From: Massilia aquatica
Lineage (GTDB): Bacteria > Pseudomonadota > Gammaproteobacteria > Burkholderiales > Burkholderiaceae_D
Direction of reading: 5' to 3'
DNA length: 64,000 nt
Assembly: GCF_011682045.1 (NCBI RefSeq)
Contig: NZ_VVIW01000007.1
Coordinates: forward strand, 243,691 to 307,690
Shown here in pieces: positions 54,460 to 64,000 of this stretch (positions are counted from its first letter, which is position 1; the number at the start of each line of letters is the position of its first letter). A program made the translations under genes and the position numbers. The notes under the pieces were generated by a model. It was not told the origin of the DNA. It did no database searches and was given only the letters and a program-made list of their open reading frames with translations.

Positions 54460-55125
54460 ATGAGCGAGCACCTCAGCGCAGGCGCAGGCCAGTCGGCCGC
54501 AGGGTCGGACGAGCCGGGCGTGCACGACGAGTTCCTCAGCCGCATCGGACACATGACGCGCGCGCTGCACGACAGCCTGCGCGGCCTGGGCCTGGACAAG
54601 CTGATCGAAAAAGCCGCCAGCGACATTCCTGACGCGCGCGATCGCCTCGACTATGTGGCGCGCCTGTCGGAACAGGCTGCGCAAAAGGTGCTCACCGCAA
54701 CCGAAGCGGCCGGCCCGCTGCAGGACCAGATCGACAGCGGCGCGGGCGGCCTGGCCGCCTCGTGGCAGTCGCTGCTCGATTCGCCCGCCACCAGCGACGC
54801 CGAATGGCGCGCGCTGGCCGAGCGCAGCGTAGCCGCCATGAATCAGGCCCGCACGGCCAGCAGCGCCACCAAGGGCTACCTGATGGACATCATGATGGCC
54901 CAGGATTTCCAGGACCTGACCGGGCAGGTGATCACCAAGGTGACCACCATTACCCGCAACCTGGAACAGCAACTGGTCCAAATGCTGGTCGATTTTGCGC
55001 CGGCCGAGGTCAAGCGCGAATACGACAACGGGCTGCTCAATGGCCCGCAGATCGACCCCACCCGGCACGACGTGGTTTCGAACCAGGGCCAGGTCGACGA
55101 TCTGCTGGACAGTCTGGGCTTTTAA
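54460..55125 (+). CDS. cheZ: CheY-P phosphatase CheZ
   Basis: A 221-residue helical phosphatase. The catalytic helix MMAQDFQDLTGQVITKV holds Asp152 and Gln156 at the spacing of E. coli CheZ Asp143/Gln147. The C-terminal QVDDLLDSLGF is the CheY-docking peptide. It ends the swimming signal by hydrolysing CheY-P. The ATG at 54460 follows GGAG; the frame also opens with a GTG overlapping the cheY stop. Immediately downstream of cheY copy 2. Confidence 0.94.
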   Translation: MSEHLSAGAGQSAAGSDEPGVHDEFLSRIGHMTRALHDSLRGLGLDKLIEKAASDIPDARDRLDYVARLSEQAAQKVLTATEAAGPLQDQIDSGAGGLAASWQSLLDSPATSDAEWRALAERSVAAMNQARTASSATKGYLMDIMMAQDFQDLTGQVITKVTTITRNLEQQLVQMLVDFAPAEVKREYDNGLLNGPQIDPTRHDVVSNQGQVDDLLDSLGF

Positions 55126-55200
55126 GCCGGCCGAGAGTTTCAGCCGGCGGCGGGGCGCATTGCCCCGCTTTCGCATGGCATCACCTACACGACCCATACA

Positions 55201-56409
55201 ATGCACGAATCAAACTTTATCGTCCGCGAACCCCTGCTCGATCCCAAGCAGCGCGTGATCGGTTATGAATTATCCTGGCAGCATCATGAAGGCCAGGCCG
55301 TCACCGACGAAGAACTCGAAGCCCTGATCGGCTTCGTCGCCGAGAACGTCAATGACGAAGAGCACGGCTGGCTGCTCAAAGACAAAGTCCTGTTCCTGGA
55401 CGCAGTCCCGGACATGCTCTCGACCGATGCGCTGTTCGCCATGCCGCCCGAGCGCACCGTGCTGACCATGAAAGCGTCCGACCTGGCCGACCCCGACACC
55501 CTGGCGGCGGTGCAGGGCCTGCGCGCCGGCGGCGTTGGCATTTCGGTGCGCGACGGCGACCTGGCCCACCTCGGCAAGAACCTCGGCATGAGCGCCTCCT
55601 ACATCGAAGTGCGCTTCTCGGGCGCCGACGTGGCGGCCCAGGCCCGCACCTATGCCGCCGCCAAGCAATCGTCGGTGCGCATGGTCGGCCGTCCGGTCAC
55701 CACCTGGGCCGACTTCGACGCCTGCGCCGCGCTCGGCCTGGATGCCTTCGTCGGCAAGCTGCACCTGACCCCGCGTCCCGGCGCGCCGGTCAAGGGCATG
55801 AACCCGGCCCAGACCATCATCCTGCAACTGATGCAGATGGTGCAAAAGAACGAAGACATTCCCAAGATCGAAAGCGTGCTCAAGCGCGATCCGGCGCTCT
55901 CGTACAAATTGCTGCGTTTCATCAACTCGGCGGGTTTCGGGGTCGGGCGCGAGATTCAATCCTTGCGCCAGGCCATCACCATGCTCGGTTATTCGCCGAT
56001 GTACCGCTGGCTGACCCTGTTGCTGGCCACGGCCAGCACCAGCGGCTACTCGCCGGTGCTGATGGAAACGGCGGTGGTGCGCGGGCGCTTGACCGAACTG
56101 CTTGGCAACAAGGGCTTGCCACGCAGCGAGAGCGAAAACCTGTTCATGACCGGCATGTTCTCCCTGCTCGACCGCCTGCTCGGTTTGTCGATGAAAGAAG
56201 TGCTCGACACCATCCAGCTGCCCGATGAAGTGGTGCGCGCGCTGCTGACACGTGGCGGCGCCTACGGCCCGTACCTGGCGCTGGCCGAAGCGTGCGAGCT
56301 CAACTCGCAGCTGGTGGCCTCGCTGGCCAAGTCGATCAATATTGCCCCGGTGGACGTCAACAAGGCCCACCTGTCGGCGCTGGCCTGGGCGCAGAACCTG
56401 ACGACGTAA
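55201..56409 (+). CDS. degenerate EAL plus HDOD signalling protein
   Basis: A 402-residue protein of the YuxH-type group. The N terminus EPLLDPKQRVIGYELSW resembles an EAL domain entrance, but the EAL metal and catalytic residues are not evident, so c-di-GMP hydrolysis is unlikely. The HDOD half (about 205-395) has GMNPAQTIILQLMQMVQKNED and FINSAGFGVGREIQSLRQAI. Such proteins influence motility and biofilm decisions. It closes the che/flagellar run, 75 bases after cheZ, and is followed by a long hairpin. Confidence 0.85.
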   Translation: MHESNFIVREPLLDPKQRVIGYELSWQHHEGQAVTDEELEALIGFVAENVNDEEHGWLLKDKVLFLDAVPDMLSTDALFAMPPERTVLTMKASDLADPDTLAAVQGLRAGGVGISVRDGDLAHLGKNLGMSASYIEVRFSGADVAAQARTYAAAKQSSVRMVGRPVTTWADFDACAALGLDAFVGKLHLTPRPGAPVKGMNPAQTIILQLMQMVQKNEDIPKIESVLKRDPALSYKLLRFINSAGFGVGREIQSLRQAITMLGYSPMYRWLTLLLATASTSGYSPVLMETAVVRGRLTELLGNKGLPRSESENLFMTGMFSLLDRLLGLSMKEVLDTIQLPDEVVRALLTRGGAYGPYLALAEACELNSQLVASLAKSINIAPVDVNKAHLSALAWAQNLTT

Positions 56410-56442
56410 GCGCCACGCTTGCTATAGTTTACAGAAGGCCTG

Positions 56443-56494
56443 CCGGGGTCAGTCCTCCGATTCGACATCATTCGAACCGGAGGACTGACCCCGG
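56443..56494. repeat. long inverted repeat after the EAL/HDOD gene
   Basis: A 17-bp perfect arm CCGGGGTCAGTCCTCCG pairs with CGGAGGACTGACCCCGG, extended inward by 5 more pairs after one mismatch, leaving a 6-base loop CATCAT. Total span 52 bases. It lies 33 bases after the stop. Related in theme (GGGGTC-AG) to the family 1 repeats but longer. Could terminate transcription or be a mobile palindrome. Confidence 0.7.
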
Positions 56495-56690
56495 TGCCGT
56501 TGACAACGCTGGTTTTACGGCGACGATAAATGCTGAGCAGTAAGGTATCCCAAAAGATATAATTAGAACAATGGAGGCACGCGCTGGGTTGCGCTGCGTT
56601 GCCGGTGCTGGAGGGGCCGGCGATGTCGGTTCCTGATTGCAATAATATATTGGAAATCCCTTGGAAAAGCATGCCCCCCATGCCGTTGAG

Positions 56691-57017
56691 ATGCCTGCAA
56701 GGACGGCGCGGATAAAAGTCTACCTCGACGACGAGCGCCGCACCCCGGATGGCTGGGTACGCGTGTACTGGCCGCAGGAGGCGATTGCCTTGCTGCGCAC
56801 GGGCCAGGTGACCGAGATCAGTCTCGATCACGATCTCGGCGACGATGTGCGAGGCACCGGGTACGACGTGGTGCTGTGGATCGAGGAGCAGGTCATGACG
56901 GCCGGCTTTCGCCCGCCGGCAATGCGGGTGCACTCGGCCAATGCGTCGGCATGTGAAAAGATGCAGGCGGGCATCCGCACAATCGAAGCCTACGCCGGCA
57001 GGGCTGGCGCTGAATAA
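56691..57017 (+). CDS. small receiver-like protein with DDER motif
   Basis: A 108-residue protein. KVYLDDERRTPDGWVRVYWPQ at the N terminus and EISLDHDLGDDVRGTGYDVVLWIEEQ resemble a group of small receiver-like (cyclic-phosphate processing type) proteins that carry the DDER motif. The start is uncertain: ATG at 56691 is used, with TTG at 56661 in frame and 10 codons longer. It has no output domain and no adjacent kinase or ligase gene. Function unknown. Confidence 0.6.
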   Translation: MPARTARIKVYLDDERRTPDGWVRVYWPQEAIALLRTGQVTEISLDHDLGDDVRGTGYDVVLWIEEQVMTAGFRPPAMRVHSANASACEKMQAGIRTIEAYAGRAGAE

Positions 57018-57027
57018 GGAAAGTCTT

Positions 57028-57378
57028 GTGGGGAAACGTTTTATCTCGCGCGTGGTGACGGGATTCGTCATGGCTGCGCTGGCTGGCGCGGCCTGTGCCA
57101 ATCCGGTCCATCTGCGGATTGCCAAGATGACGCAAACCAAGCGCCAGGCGGCCCTTGGGGAGATGGTGGAGCATGCCGGTATCAAATGCATCGGCATCAA
57201 GCGCGCGATCTACCAGGGCAGCGACGAGGGCGGCACGGCGCTGTGGAGTGCGCGTTGCGTCGATGGCCGCCTGTTTGCGGTAGAGATCGCCGGCGCCGCG
57301 GACGGCGCCGCCCGCGTGGTGCGCTGCCAGTCGCGCAAGCGGGGCGCCGGCAACTGCAAGTTCAAGGGCAGGTTCTGA
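57028..57378 (+). CDS. small secreted cysteine-containing protein
   Basis: A 116-residue protein starting at a GTG with AAGGAA 9 bases upstream. The N-terminal VVTGFVMAALAGAACANP is a signal peptide with possible cleavage after CAN or ACA. The mature part has four cysteines (GIKCIGI, SARCVDG, VRCQSRK, GNCKFKG), likely forming two disulfides, and a basic C terminus. No family recognised. It lies 10 bases after the receiver-like gene and could be cotranscribed. Confidence 0.55.
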   Translation: MGKRFISRVVTGFVMAALAGAACANPVHLRIAKMTQTKRQAALGEMVEHAGIKCIGIKRAIYQGSDEGGTALWSARCVDGRLFAVEIAGAADGAARVVRCQSRKRGAGNCKFKGRF

Positions 57379-57439
57379 ACACGCCCGGCTTTCCAGGATG
57401 AATCCGTTTCCTAACCGAGGTCCGATCCCGATGCTGGTC

Positions 57440-57474
57440 GTTGCAAAACCGGGGTCTGTCCCCGGTTTTGCAAC
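57440..57474. repeat. REP-like palindrome, family 1 (copy 3, perfect)
   Basis: 15-bp perfect arms GTTGCAAAACCGGGG / CCCCGGTTTTGCAAC around TCTGT, followed by a further half arm GGTTTTGCAAC at 57475-57485. Same as the copies at 28046 and 28211. It lies between the convergent small secreted gene and panC and could terminate both. Confidence 0.85.
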
Positions 57475-57493
57475 GGTTTTGCAACACAACAGG

Positions 57494-58354
<861 letters not shown>

Positions 58355-58368
58355 TCAAATGAATCGGC

Positions 58369-59265
58369 TTATGCCGGGGAGTAGGCGAGGCGCACGTAAA
58401 TCGGCGCGAACGGCTCGGCCTGGGTAATTTCGATCAGGGTTTCCTTGGCCAGTTCCAGCATGGCCACGAAGTGCACGACGACAATCGGCACGCCGCCCTT
58501 GCCCTGGAACAAATCGGCGAACTCGACGAAGCGGGCGCTTTGCAGTTGCCGCAAGATCGAGGTCATGTGCTCGCGCACCGACAGTTCCTGGCGGCTGATG
58601 CGGTGGTGCTGGGTCAGCTTGGCGCGCTTGAGCACGTCCAGCCAGGCGCGCTGCAGGTCGAGCGGGTCCACATCCGGCCAGGTCGGAATGTTGCTCTGTT
58701 CGACGAACAGGGAGGGCCGGGTGAAGTCGCGGTCGAGCTGGGGAATGGCGTTGATTTCGTAGGCGGCCAGCTTGATCTGCTCGTAGTCGAGCAGGCGCCG
58801 CACCAGGTCGGCGCGCGGGTCGTAGGTGTCGAGCAGGTCATCGTCGGCCACGCGCTGCGGCAGCAGCATGCGCGACTTGATTTCGATCAGCATGGCGGCC
58901 ATCAGCAGGTATTCGGCGGCCAGTTCCAGGTTGTGCAGGCGGATCTGGTCGACATATTTCAGATATTGCAGGGTGACCTGCGCCATCGGAATATCGAGGA
59001 TGTTGAAGTTTTGCTTGCGGATCAGATAGAGCAGCAGGTCGAGCGGGCCTTCGAAGGCGTCCAGGAAGATCTCGAGCGCGTCGGGCGGGATGAACAGGTC
59101 GGTCGGCATGCGCAGCAGCGGTTCGCCGTACAAGCGGGCAAACGCGGGCGTCTCGGGCGGTATCTCTAGGACGGCCGGCAATTCGACCGGGGCGGCCGGT
59201 GCATCGCTGAGCGAGCCACCCGGCTCGGTGGCGAGTTCTTCCGTCGCCGCCTCTTCTGGCAACAT
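58369..59265 (-). CDS. scpA: segregation and condensation protein A
   Basis: A 298-residue kleisin. EIFLDAFEGPLDLLLYLIRKQNFNILDIPM is the diagnostic N-terminal block; LELAAEYLLMAAMLIEIKSRMLLP follows, and the C-terminal winged helix ends the protein. It bridges SMC heads in chromosome segregation. The first about 55 residues (Glu/Ala/Pro-rich) precede the conserved core; the ATG at 59265 is used, though a longer frame runs to 59376. 17 bases after the DUF3460 gene. Confidence 0.93.
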   Translation of the reverse strand: MLPEEAATEELATEPGGSLSDAPAAPVELPAVLEIPPETPAFARLYGEPLLRMPTDLFIPPDALEIFLDAFEGPLDLLLYLIRKQNFNILDIPMAQVTLQYLKYVDQIRLHNLELAAEYLLMAAMLIEIKSRMLLPQRVADDDLLDTYDPRADLVRRLLDYEQIKLAAYEINAIPQLDRDFTRPSLFVEQSNIPTWPDVDPLDLQRAWLDVLKRAKLTQHHRISRQELSVREHMTSILRQLQSARFVEFADLFQGKGGVPIVVVHFVAMLELAKETLIEITQAEPFAPIYVRLAYSPA

Positions 59266-59282
59266 GGTCTCGCCCTGAACCG

Positions 59283-59492
59283 TCAGAGTTTGTTCTGGTA
59301 CACGTACGCTTGCTGCTGGACGCGCGATTCCTTGGTCTTGTCCTGGTCTGCCAGGGTGATCGGCGCCTTGTCCCACAGTAGCGCGCGGCCGGCGATCTGG
59401 CCCGCTTCCATCTCGGGATTCTTGGCCTTGAGCTCTCGGATGAACTTGGTGTGGTCGGATTCGTAGAGCTGGAATTGTTTGGTCAGTTTCAT
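59283..59492 (-). CDS. DUF3460 family protein
   Basis: A 69-residue basic protein, MKLTKQFQLYESDHTKFIREL, typical of the small DUF3460 family that is almost confined to betaproteobacteria and sits next to scpA/panC. Function unknown; no motif for activity. It probably heads the transcript DUF3460-scpA-panC. Confidence 0.9.
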   Translation of the reverse strand: MKLTKQFQLYESDHTKFIRELKAKNPEMEAGQIAGRALLWDKAPITLADQDKTKESRVQQQAYVYQNKL

Positions 59493-59609
59493 AATAGGGC
59501 AGTGGGTGGCGACGTGGATAGCGACAATGCTATTTTACCGCGAGCAAGGCGGCAGGGGGGATTCGTCGGGCGCCCCCAGGGTAGCCCGACGACAGTACAG
59601 TGCGGGCGC

Positions 59610-60926
59610 TTACGGGTGCAGTGCGTTCAGTTGCTTGGCGATGATGTCGTGATTGAGCCACACCACCGGGGCGATTTTCTCGGCGGCGCCGTAAAACATC
59701 AGCGGGCCGGCGCTTTCCAGCACCAGCGCACTGAGGTGGTCGGTGATCAGGGCCTTGCGGTCCTTGTGCAGCTTGGTCATGTCGTCCGAGGTGCCGATCA
59801 TCACTTCGGCCAGGGCCGGGGTGTTGTCCATCGGCCAGGCGTCGAAGTTGCGGAAGCTGGCGCTGACCGGGTCGTTGTTGTAGGCCTCGATCTGGTCGAT
59901 CAGGCTTTGCAGCGAGACGTCGTCATTGAGCAATTCCTGGCATTCGGCCCATTGCTGTTCGGCCCAGGCGGCGCCGCCTTCGCGTTTGAGGGCAGTCAGC
60001 AGGGGGAACAAGGACAACTCGACGCCGGCGAAAATATCCGAGGAGTTGGTGCGGATTTCAGGGCAGTTGAACACCGTTGCGGCAATGCCTTGCGCCCAGG
60101 CAGCCTGCGCCACGCTTTCGAGGCGCATCTTGGCGTAGCCCTGGGTGTAATTGGTGTAGGTTTGCCACTGGTATTTGCCGTCGATCAGGATTTCGCTGCC
60201 GTGGTAGCCGTACGCGGTGTAGCGCACTTCGCCGCCCTTGGCGGTAACGCGTTCGCGGATCGCCGCGCTGGCGGTAATCAGGTGTTGCAGGGTGTTGGCG
60301 GTGACTTCGTCGAAGTTCATCAGGATCAGCTTGCCGAGGTCGCTGTCGAGCAGTTCGCGTGACGACATGAAACGCTCGCCGCGGCCCTTGTAGATGCGGT
60401 TGGCGATCGCCAGGAAGGCCTTGATCTTGGGAATGCCGCCGGCCATGGTGTGGGCGAAGAAGACATTGCTGCCGTCCGGGATCAGCTTGTCGATCTCGGC
60501 CATGGCTTGCGCGGCGGAACTGGCGAAGCGGCGCACGCCGACTTCGCGGCAGCGCTCGACTGCGGCCCAGTCCAGTTTTTCTTCCTGCCAGCCCTTGAGG
60601 GTGACGCCGGACAGCATCTCGGTCGGGTTCTGTTCGCCGTCGGGCGCGTCGAGGTCGAAGCCGGCCATCAGCGGCACGTTGATGATGCGCCCGCCCAGCT
60701 TGGCTTCGGCTTCGGCCAGTTCTTCTTCGTTGAGTGCGCGCAGCGCGTTGTTGTCGTCGCGCCGGCCGACGGTGATGCCGACGATGGTCATGCCGGCCTT
60801 GCGTGCCTCGTCGATCAGGCCGTTAGCATAGCCACGGCCGAACAGCTCGCCGAACAGGACGAACACGTCGCCTTTGCGAAACAGATTGGCCTGCGGGATG
60901 TGCCTCAAGGAAGTCAATTCGGTCAT
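59610..60926 (-). CDS. FabMG-like enoyl-ACP reductase family protein (tentative)
   Basis: A 438-residue soluble protein. An N-terminal Rossmann-like segment VFVLFGELFGRGYANGLIDEARKAGMTIVGIT and FNCPEIRTNSSDIFAGVELSLFP later match what I recall of a metagenome-derived enoyl-ACP reductase family (FabMG) described for triclosan tolerance. The recollection is not checked. It lacks the YxxMxxxK-type catalytic layout of FabI that I would look for. It stands alone on the minus strand and starts ATG at 60926 (a GTG three codons earlier is in frame). Otherwise: conserved protein of unknown role. Confidence 0.45.
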   Translation of the reverse strand: MTELTSLRHIPQANLFRKGDVFVLFGELFGRGYANGLIDEARKAGMTIVGITVGRRDDNNALRALNEEELAEAEAKLGGRIINVPLMAGFDLDAPDGEQNPTEMLSGVTLKGWQEEKLDWAAVERCREVGVRRFASSAAQAMAEIDKLIPDGSNVFFAHTMAGGIPKIKAFLAIANRIYKGRGERFMSSRELLDSDLGKLILMNFDEVTANTLQHLITASAAIRERVTAKGGEVRYTAYGYHGSEILIDGKYQWQTYTNYTQGYAKMRLESVAQAAWAQGIAATVFNCPEIRTNSSDIFAGVELSLFPLLTALKREGGAAWAEQQWAECQELLNDDVSLQSLIDQIEAYNNDPVSASFRNFDAWPMDNTPALAEVMIGTSDDMTKLHKDRKALITDHLSALVLESAGPLMFYGAAEKIAPVVWLNHDIIAKQLNALHP

Positions 60927-61104
60927 AGATACCACTCAAAAGTAAGAAGGTTCGGGCGCCGGGCCCACCACCCCGCACAGGCGCCATGTTGCTGGCGGCT
61001 GGCATGCGGGGCATGTTGTTTTTCTCGTCAAGCGCGACATTATAGCGCCCGATTTCGGCGTTTCGGTATTGACGCGCTCATTCAATGCAAGGATGGCGTT
61101 GCTG

Positions 61105-61584
61105 TTAATGGCGCAGCACGCGCCGCATCACGCGCGGCGGCGGTTCGGCTGGATTGGCATGGGAATACTCGAGTTCGTGGGCCAGTTCGAATTCGTACGC
61201 CGCGTACAGGTCGAGCAGCCTGGGCTGGTCGTCGCGCACGGCCAGCCGCAGTTCCTGCACGCCGCTGGCCTGGCCTTGGTGGATCACCGCTTCCAGCAGG
61301 TGCTGCGACAGGTTGCCGCCACGGCAACGCGGCAGCACGCCCATGCGGCGGATTTCCCACACGTCCGGTTCGAACTCGTGCGGGGCCCAGCGGACCGAGC
61401 CGACCGGCGCGTCATCGAGCAGCAGGATGAAAGCGCCGCCGCTGCGCAGCTGTTCGGCCACGCGCTGGGCGCTCTCGCGGTGGCCGCTCGACGTCACCGT
61501 CACCGTGCCGGCCCAGCAAGCGCGGGTCAGGTCGGCGATCAGCTGGGCGTCGTCGTCGACAGCCGGGCGCACCACGAGGTTCAT
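61105..61584 (-). CDS. GNAT-family acetyltransferase
   Basis: A 159-residue protein. The acetyl-CoA site is IRRMGVLPRCRGGNLSQHLLEAVI, close to the RxxGxG/A motif A, preceded by the beta strands RWAPHEFEPDVWE. The substrate is unknown. It is 15 bases after metG on the same strand, so probably part of that transcript. Confidence 0.8.
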   Translation of the reverse strand: MNLVVRPAVDDDAQLIADLTRACWAGTVTVTSSGHRESAQRVAEQLRSGGAFILLLDDAPVGSVRWAPHEFEPDVWEIRRMGVLPRCRGGNLSQHLLEAVIHQGQASGVQELRLAVRDDQPRLLDLYAAYEFELAHELEYSHANPAEPPPRVMRRVLRH

Positions 61585-61599
61585 GGGCGTCTGTCGTCT

Positions 61600-63729
61600 T
61601 TAGCGGATGCGCATGCCCGGCTGCGCGCCCGGGAATGGTTCGAGCACGTACAGGCCCGGATTCGCTTTTTCGTCAGCGGCGGAGGCGCACAGGACCATGC
61701 CTTCGGAGACGCCGAACTTCATCTTGCGCGGTGCCAGGTTGGCCACCAGCACCGTCAACTTGCCGATCAGTTGCTCTGGCGTGTAGGCCGACTTGATGCC
61801 GGAGAACACGTTGCGCAGCCGGCCCTCGCCCACGTCCAGGGTCAGGCGCAGCAGCTTGTCGGAGCCGTCCACGTGCTCGCAGTTGACGATTTTGGCAATG
61901 CGCAGGTCGATCTTGGTGAAGTCGTCGATCTTGATTTCCGGCGCCAGTTCCTCGATATCACCACGCGCCGGCGCATCTGGCGCGGGGGCTGCGACTGCTG
62001 ACGGCGCCGCCACGGCTGCCACCGGCGGCTTGTCGATCAGCGCTTCGACCATTTTCGGGTCGATGCGGGTCATCAGGTGGTCGTAGGCGCCGATTTCGCG
62101 GCCGAGCATGGTTTCGTAGACGGCCGCGCCCGTCGTGTCGCTCCAGCTCAAGGCATCGTCGCGCAGGAAGGCGGCGACCTTGGCTGCAACTTGCGGCAAC
62201 ACCGGCGAGAGCATGATGGTGACCTGGCGGAACAGAATCAGCGCCGTGGTGCACACATCGTGCAGTTCTGCCATCTTTTCCGGGTCCTTGGCCAGGATCC
62301 ATGGTTTGTTTTCATCGACATACTGGTTGGTGATATCGACAATTTCCATGATTTCGCGCAGGGCCTTGCCGAATTCGCGGTTCTCGAAGTTGGCGGCGAT
62401 GCGGGCCTGGCGTTCGTTGCCGTCGACCGTCAGCGCGCGGCCGATCCACTGCTGCGCCTTGGGCGAGAGGGTGGCGGTCAGCTTGCCGTCGAACTTTTTG
62501 GCGATAAATCCGGCGCAGCGGCTGGCGATGTTGACGTACTTGCCGATCAGGTCGCTATTCACGCGGGCAATGAAGTCGTCGCCGTTGAAGTCGAGGTCTT
62601 CCACCTTCGAGTTGAGCTTGAAGGCGATGTAGTAGCGCAGCCATTCCGGATTCATTTTCAGGTCGAGGTAGCGCAGCGGCGAAATGCCGGTGCCGCGCGA
62701 CTTGGCCATCTTTTCGCCGTTCAGGGTCAGGTGGCCGTGCACGTTGACCTTGAGCTTGTCGATCACCGGGTGCCCGGCGAAGTTGAGCATCGCCGGCCAG
62801 AACAGCAGGTGGAAGGACACGATATCCTTGCCGATGAAATGGACTTGCTCGGTGTCCGGATCGTTCAGCAGGGCGTCGAAGTCGATGCCTTTCTTGCTGC
62901 AATAGTTTTTCAGGCTGGCCAGGTAGCCGACCGGCGCGTCCAGCCAGACATAGAAAAACTTGCCCGGCGCATCGGGAATCGGGATGCCGAAGTAGGGCGC
63001 GTCGCGCGAAATATCCCAGTCGGCCAGCTTCTCGCCGGCCTCGCCGAGCCATTCCGACACTTTATTGACCATTTCCGGCTGCAAACGGCCAGGCGTGTTC
63101 AGCCATTCCTTGAGGAAGGTGTAGCAGCGCGGGTCGGACAGGGCGAAGAAATACTGTTCCGATGGTTTCAGGATCGGGGTCGAGCCGGTGAAGACCGAGA
63201 ACGGGTTCACCAGTTCGGTCGGCTGGTAAGCCGCGCCGCAGACTTCGCAATTGTCGCCGTACTGGTCCTTGGCGCCGCATTTTGGGCACTCGCCCTTGAT
63301 GTTGCGGTCGGCCAGGAACATGCCCTTGACCGGGTCGAAGAAGCGGTCGACCGTCTTGGTGACGATCAGGCCGGTTTCGCGCAGTTTGCGGTAGATGCCT
63401 TGCGACAGCTCCACGTTTTCCGGGGAATCGGTCGAATACCAGTTATCGAACGCAATATGGAAGCCGTCCAGGTACTGCGGACGGCCGGCGGCGATCTCGG
63501 CCACGAATTCCTGGGGCGTGATGCCCTTCTTTTCGGCCGCGATCATGATCGGCGTGCCGTGGGTGTCGTCGGCGCAGACGAAGTGGACTTCACGGGCTGC
63601 GTCGCCGTCGCGTTGCATTCGCTGGAAGCGTACCCAGATATCGGCCTGGATGTATTCCATCATGTGGCCGATATGAAAAGCTCCGTTGGCGTAAGGCAGG
63701 GCGGTGGTGACGAACAGCTTGCGAGTCAT
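61600..63729 (-). CDS. metG: methionyl-tRNA synthetase
   Basis: A 709-residue class I synthetase. The HIGH-like motif is [13 protein letters not shown] and the KMSKS loop is [13 protein letters not shown] zinc knuckle [18 protein letters not shown] marks the type with zinc. The C-terminal EMAP-II-like tRNA-binding domain (about 600-709, [22 protein letters not shown]) follows an Ala/Pro linker. The start [22 protein letters not shown] fits the family; the frame upstream to 63837 is not used. Divergent from apbC/mrp, as in many proteobacteria. Confidence 0.96.
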   Translation of the reverse strand: MTRKLFVTTALPYANGAFHIGHMMEYIQADIWVRFQRMQRDGDAAREVHFVCADDTHGTPIMIAAEKKGITPQEFVAEIAAGRPQYLDGFHIAFDNWYSTDSPENVELSQGIYRKLRETGLIVTKTVDRFFDPVKGMFLADRNIKGECPKCGAKDQYGDNCEVCGAAYQPTELVNPFSVFTGSTPILKPSEQYFFALSDPRCYTFLKEWLNTPGRLQPEMVNKVSEWLGEAGEKLADWDISRDAPYFGIPIPDAPGKFFYVWLDAPVGYLASLKNYCSKKGIDFDALLNDPDTEQVHFIGKDIVSFHLLFWPAMLNFAGHPVIDKLKVNVHGHLTLNGEKMAKSRGTGISPLRYLDLKMNPEWLRYYIAFKLNSKVEDLDFNGDDFIARVNSDLIGKYVNIASRCAGFIAKKFDGKLTATLSPKAQQWIGRALTVDGNERQARIAANFENREFGKALREIMEIVDITNQYVDENKPWILAKDPEKMAELHDVCTTALILFRQVTIMLSPVLPQVAAKVAAFLRDDALSWSDTTGAAVYETMLGREIGAYDHLMTRIDPKMVEALIDKPPVAAVAAPSAVAAPAPDAPARGDIEELAPEIKIDDFTKIDLRIAKIVNCEHVDGSDKLLRLTLDVGEGRLRNVFSGIKSAYTPEQLIGKLTVLVANLAPRKMKFGVSEGMVLCASAADEKANPGLYVLEPFPGAQPGMRIR

Positions 63730-63902
63730 GGTTAAGATGCGCTTTTTAATAAGTTTATTAGGAAATACAGAGGGCCATTTTACCAGCGGATGACCCGACT
63801 GCGCACGGGGGATTGCCCGGATTTGCCATTCAGGCAAGGCCGCACAGGGCGATTTGCGCTAAACTTCGGCATGTTTCTGCATCATATTCCTTGGAGATTT
63901 AC

Positions 63903-64000
63903 ATGAGCATCACAGTAGAAGACGTCGAGAATGCACTGACGGCGGTTATCGATCCGAACACGCAGAAAGATTTCGTTTCTTCCAAGGCGATCAAGAATAT
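63903..64000 (+). CDS. apbC: iron-sulfur cluster carrier ApbC/Mrp, 5' part
   Basis: Only the first 32 codons are present: MSITVEDVENALTAVIDPN and FVSSKAIKN. This is the N-terminal DUF59-type region of the ApbC/Mrp P-loop carriers that deliver Fe-S clusters. The ATG follows TTGGAGATTTAC. Divergence from metG is a common arrangement for this gene and supports the call. The P-loop lies outside the window. Confidence 0.75.
   Translation, partial: MSITVEDVENALTAVIDPNTQKDFVSSKAIKN

Noticed and set aside
55201..56409. Active c-di-GMP phosphodiesterase
   Set aside because: The EAL-like half lacks the visible EAL metal and catalytic residues; only the fold entrance is retained.

Overview
The window reads as a chromosomal segment of a high-GC betaproteobacterium, most likely Oxalobacteraceae of the Massilia/Duganella/Telluria type. 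Four things point there: the dapC-dapD-pilU-arsC-like-dapE-prmB order, a DUF3460 gene beside scpA and panC, flhDC next to motAB and a full che operon, and dispersed palindromes built on GGGGTCTGTCCCC. I see no rRNA, tRNA, CRISPR array, insertion sequence or prophage. The species assignment is inference from gene content.

Layout. 1-4.7 kb: the 3' end of a flavin monooxygenase, a secreted bulb-lectin/beta-trefoil-like protein, an EnvZ/OmpR-type two-component pair and a small secreted protein. 4.9-9 kb: a FapA (DUF342) protein, a release factor-like ArfB coupled to an HDOD protein, and a solitary CheW. 9.1-17 kb: an ABC-F ATPase, then the lysine/DAP block (prmB, dapE, ArsC-like, pilU, dapD, dapC), all on the minus strand. 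17-23 kb: an AraC-type regulator divergent from a tightly coupled three-gene operon (alkyl-DHAP-synthase-like flavoprotein, GlpD-like dehydrogenase, FGGY kinase), then BluB. 23.6-31.7 kb: an RsbQ-like hydrolase, an unknown membrane protein, an aminotransferase, RidA, and an EamA exporter plus Thr/Ser dehydratase-like enzyme divergent from a MocR regulator. 31.8-39.2 kb: htpG, an RBBP9-type hydrolase, an orphan gene, a secreted GH5 cellulase with two CBM6 modules, and kynU-kynA.

39.5-56.4 kb: a secreted subtilase with DUF4214, then a motility island. It holds flhD, flhC, a membrane-anchored methyltransferase, motA, motB, a small CheZ-like protein, cheY, cheA, cheW, an MCP, cheR, cheD, cheB, cheY, cheZ and an EAL/HDOD protein. 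It covers the flagellar master regulator, the stator and a complete adaptive chemotaxis pathway. Two sigma-28-like promoter candidates in direct repeat lie upstream of flhD. 56.4-64 kb: a long inverted repeat, a small receiver-like protein, a small secreted protein, panC, scpA, DUF3460, a FabMG-like protein, a GNAT enzyme, metG and the divergent 5' end of apbC/mrp.

The least explained parts are: (i) the 17-23 kb operon, whose enzyme set would suit processing of glyceryl ethers or alkylglycerols; (ii) the flhDC leader with sigma-28-like elements; (iii) the methyltransferase translationally coupled to flhC; (iv) a second CheZ-like protein next to its own CheY; (v) the secreted lectin/trefoil protein; and (vi) several families of dispersed palindromes.
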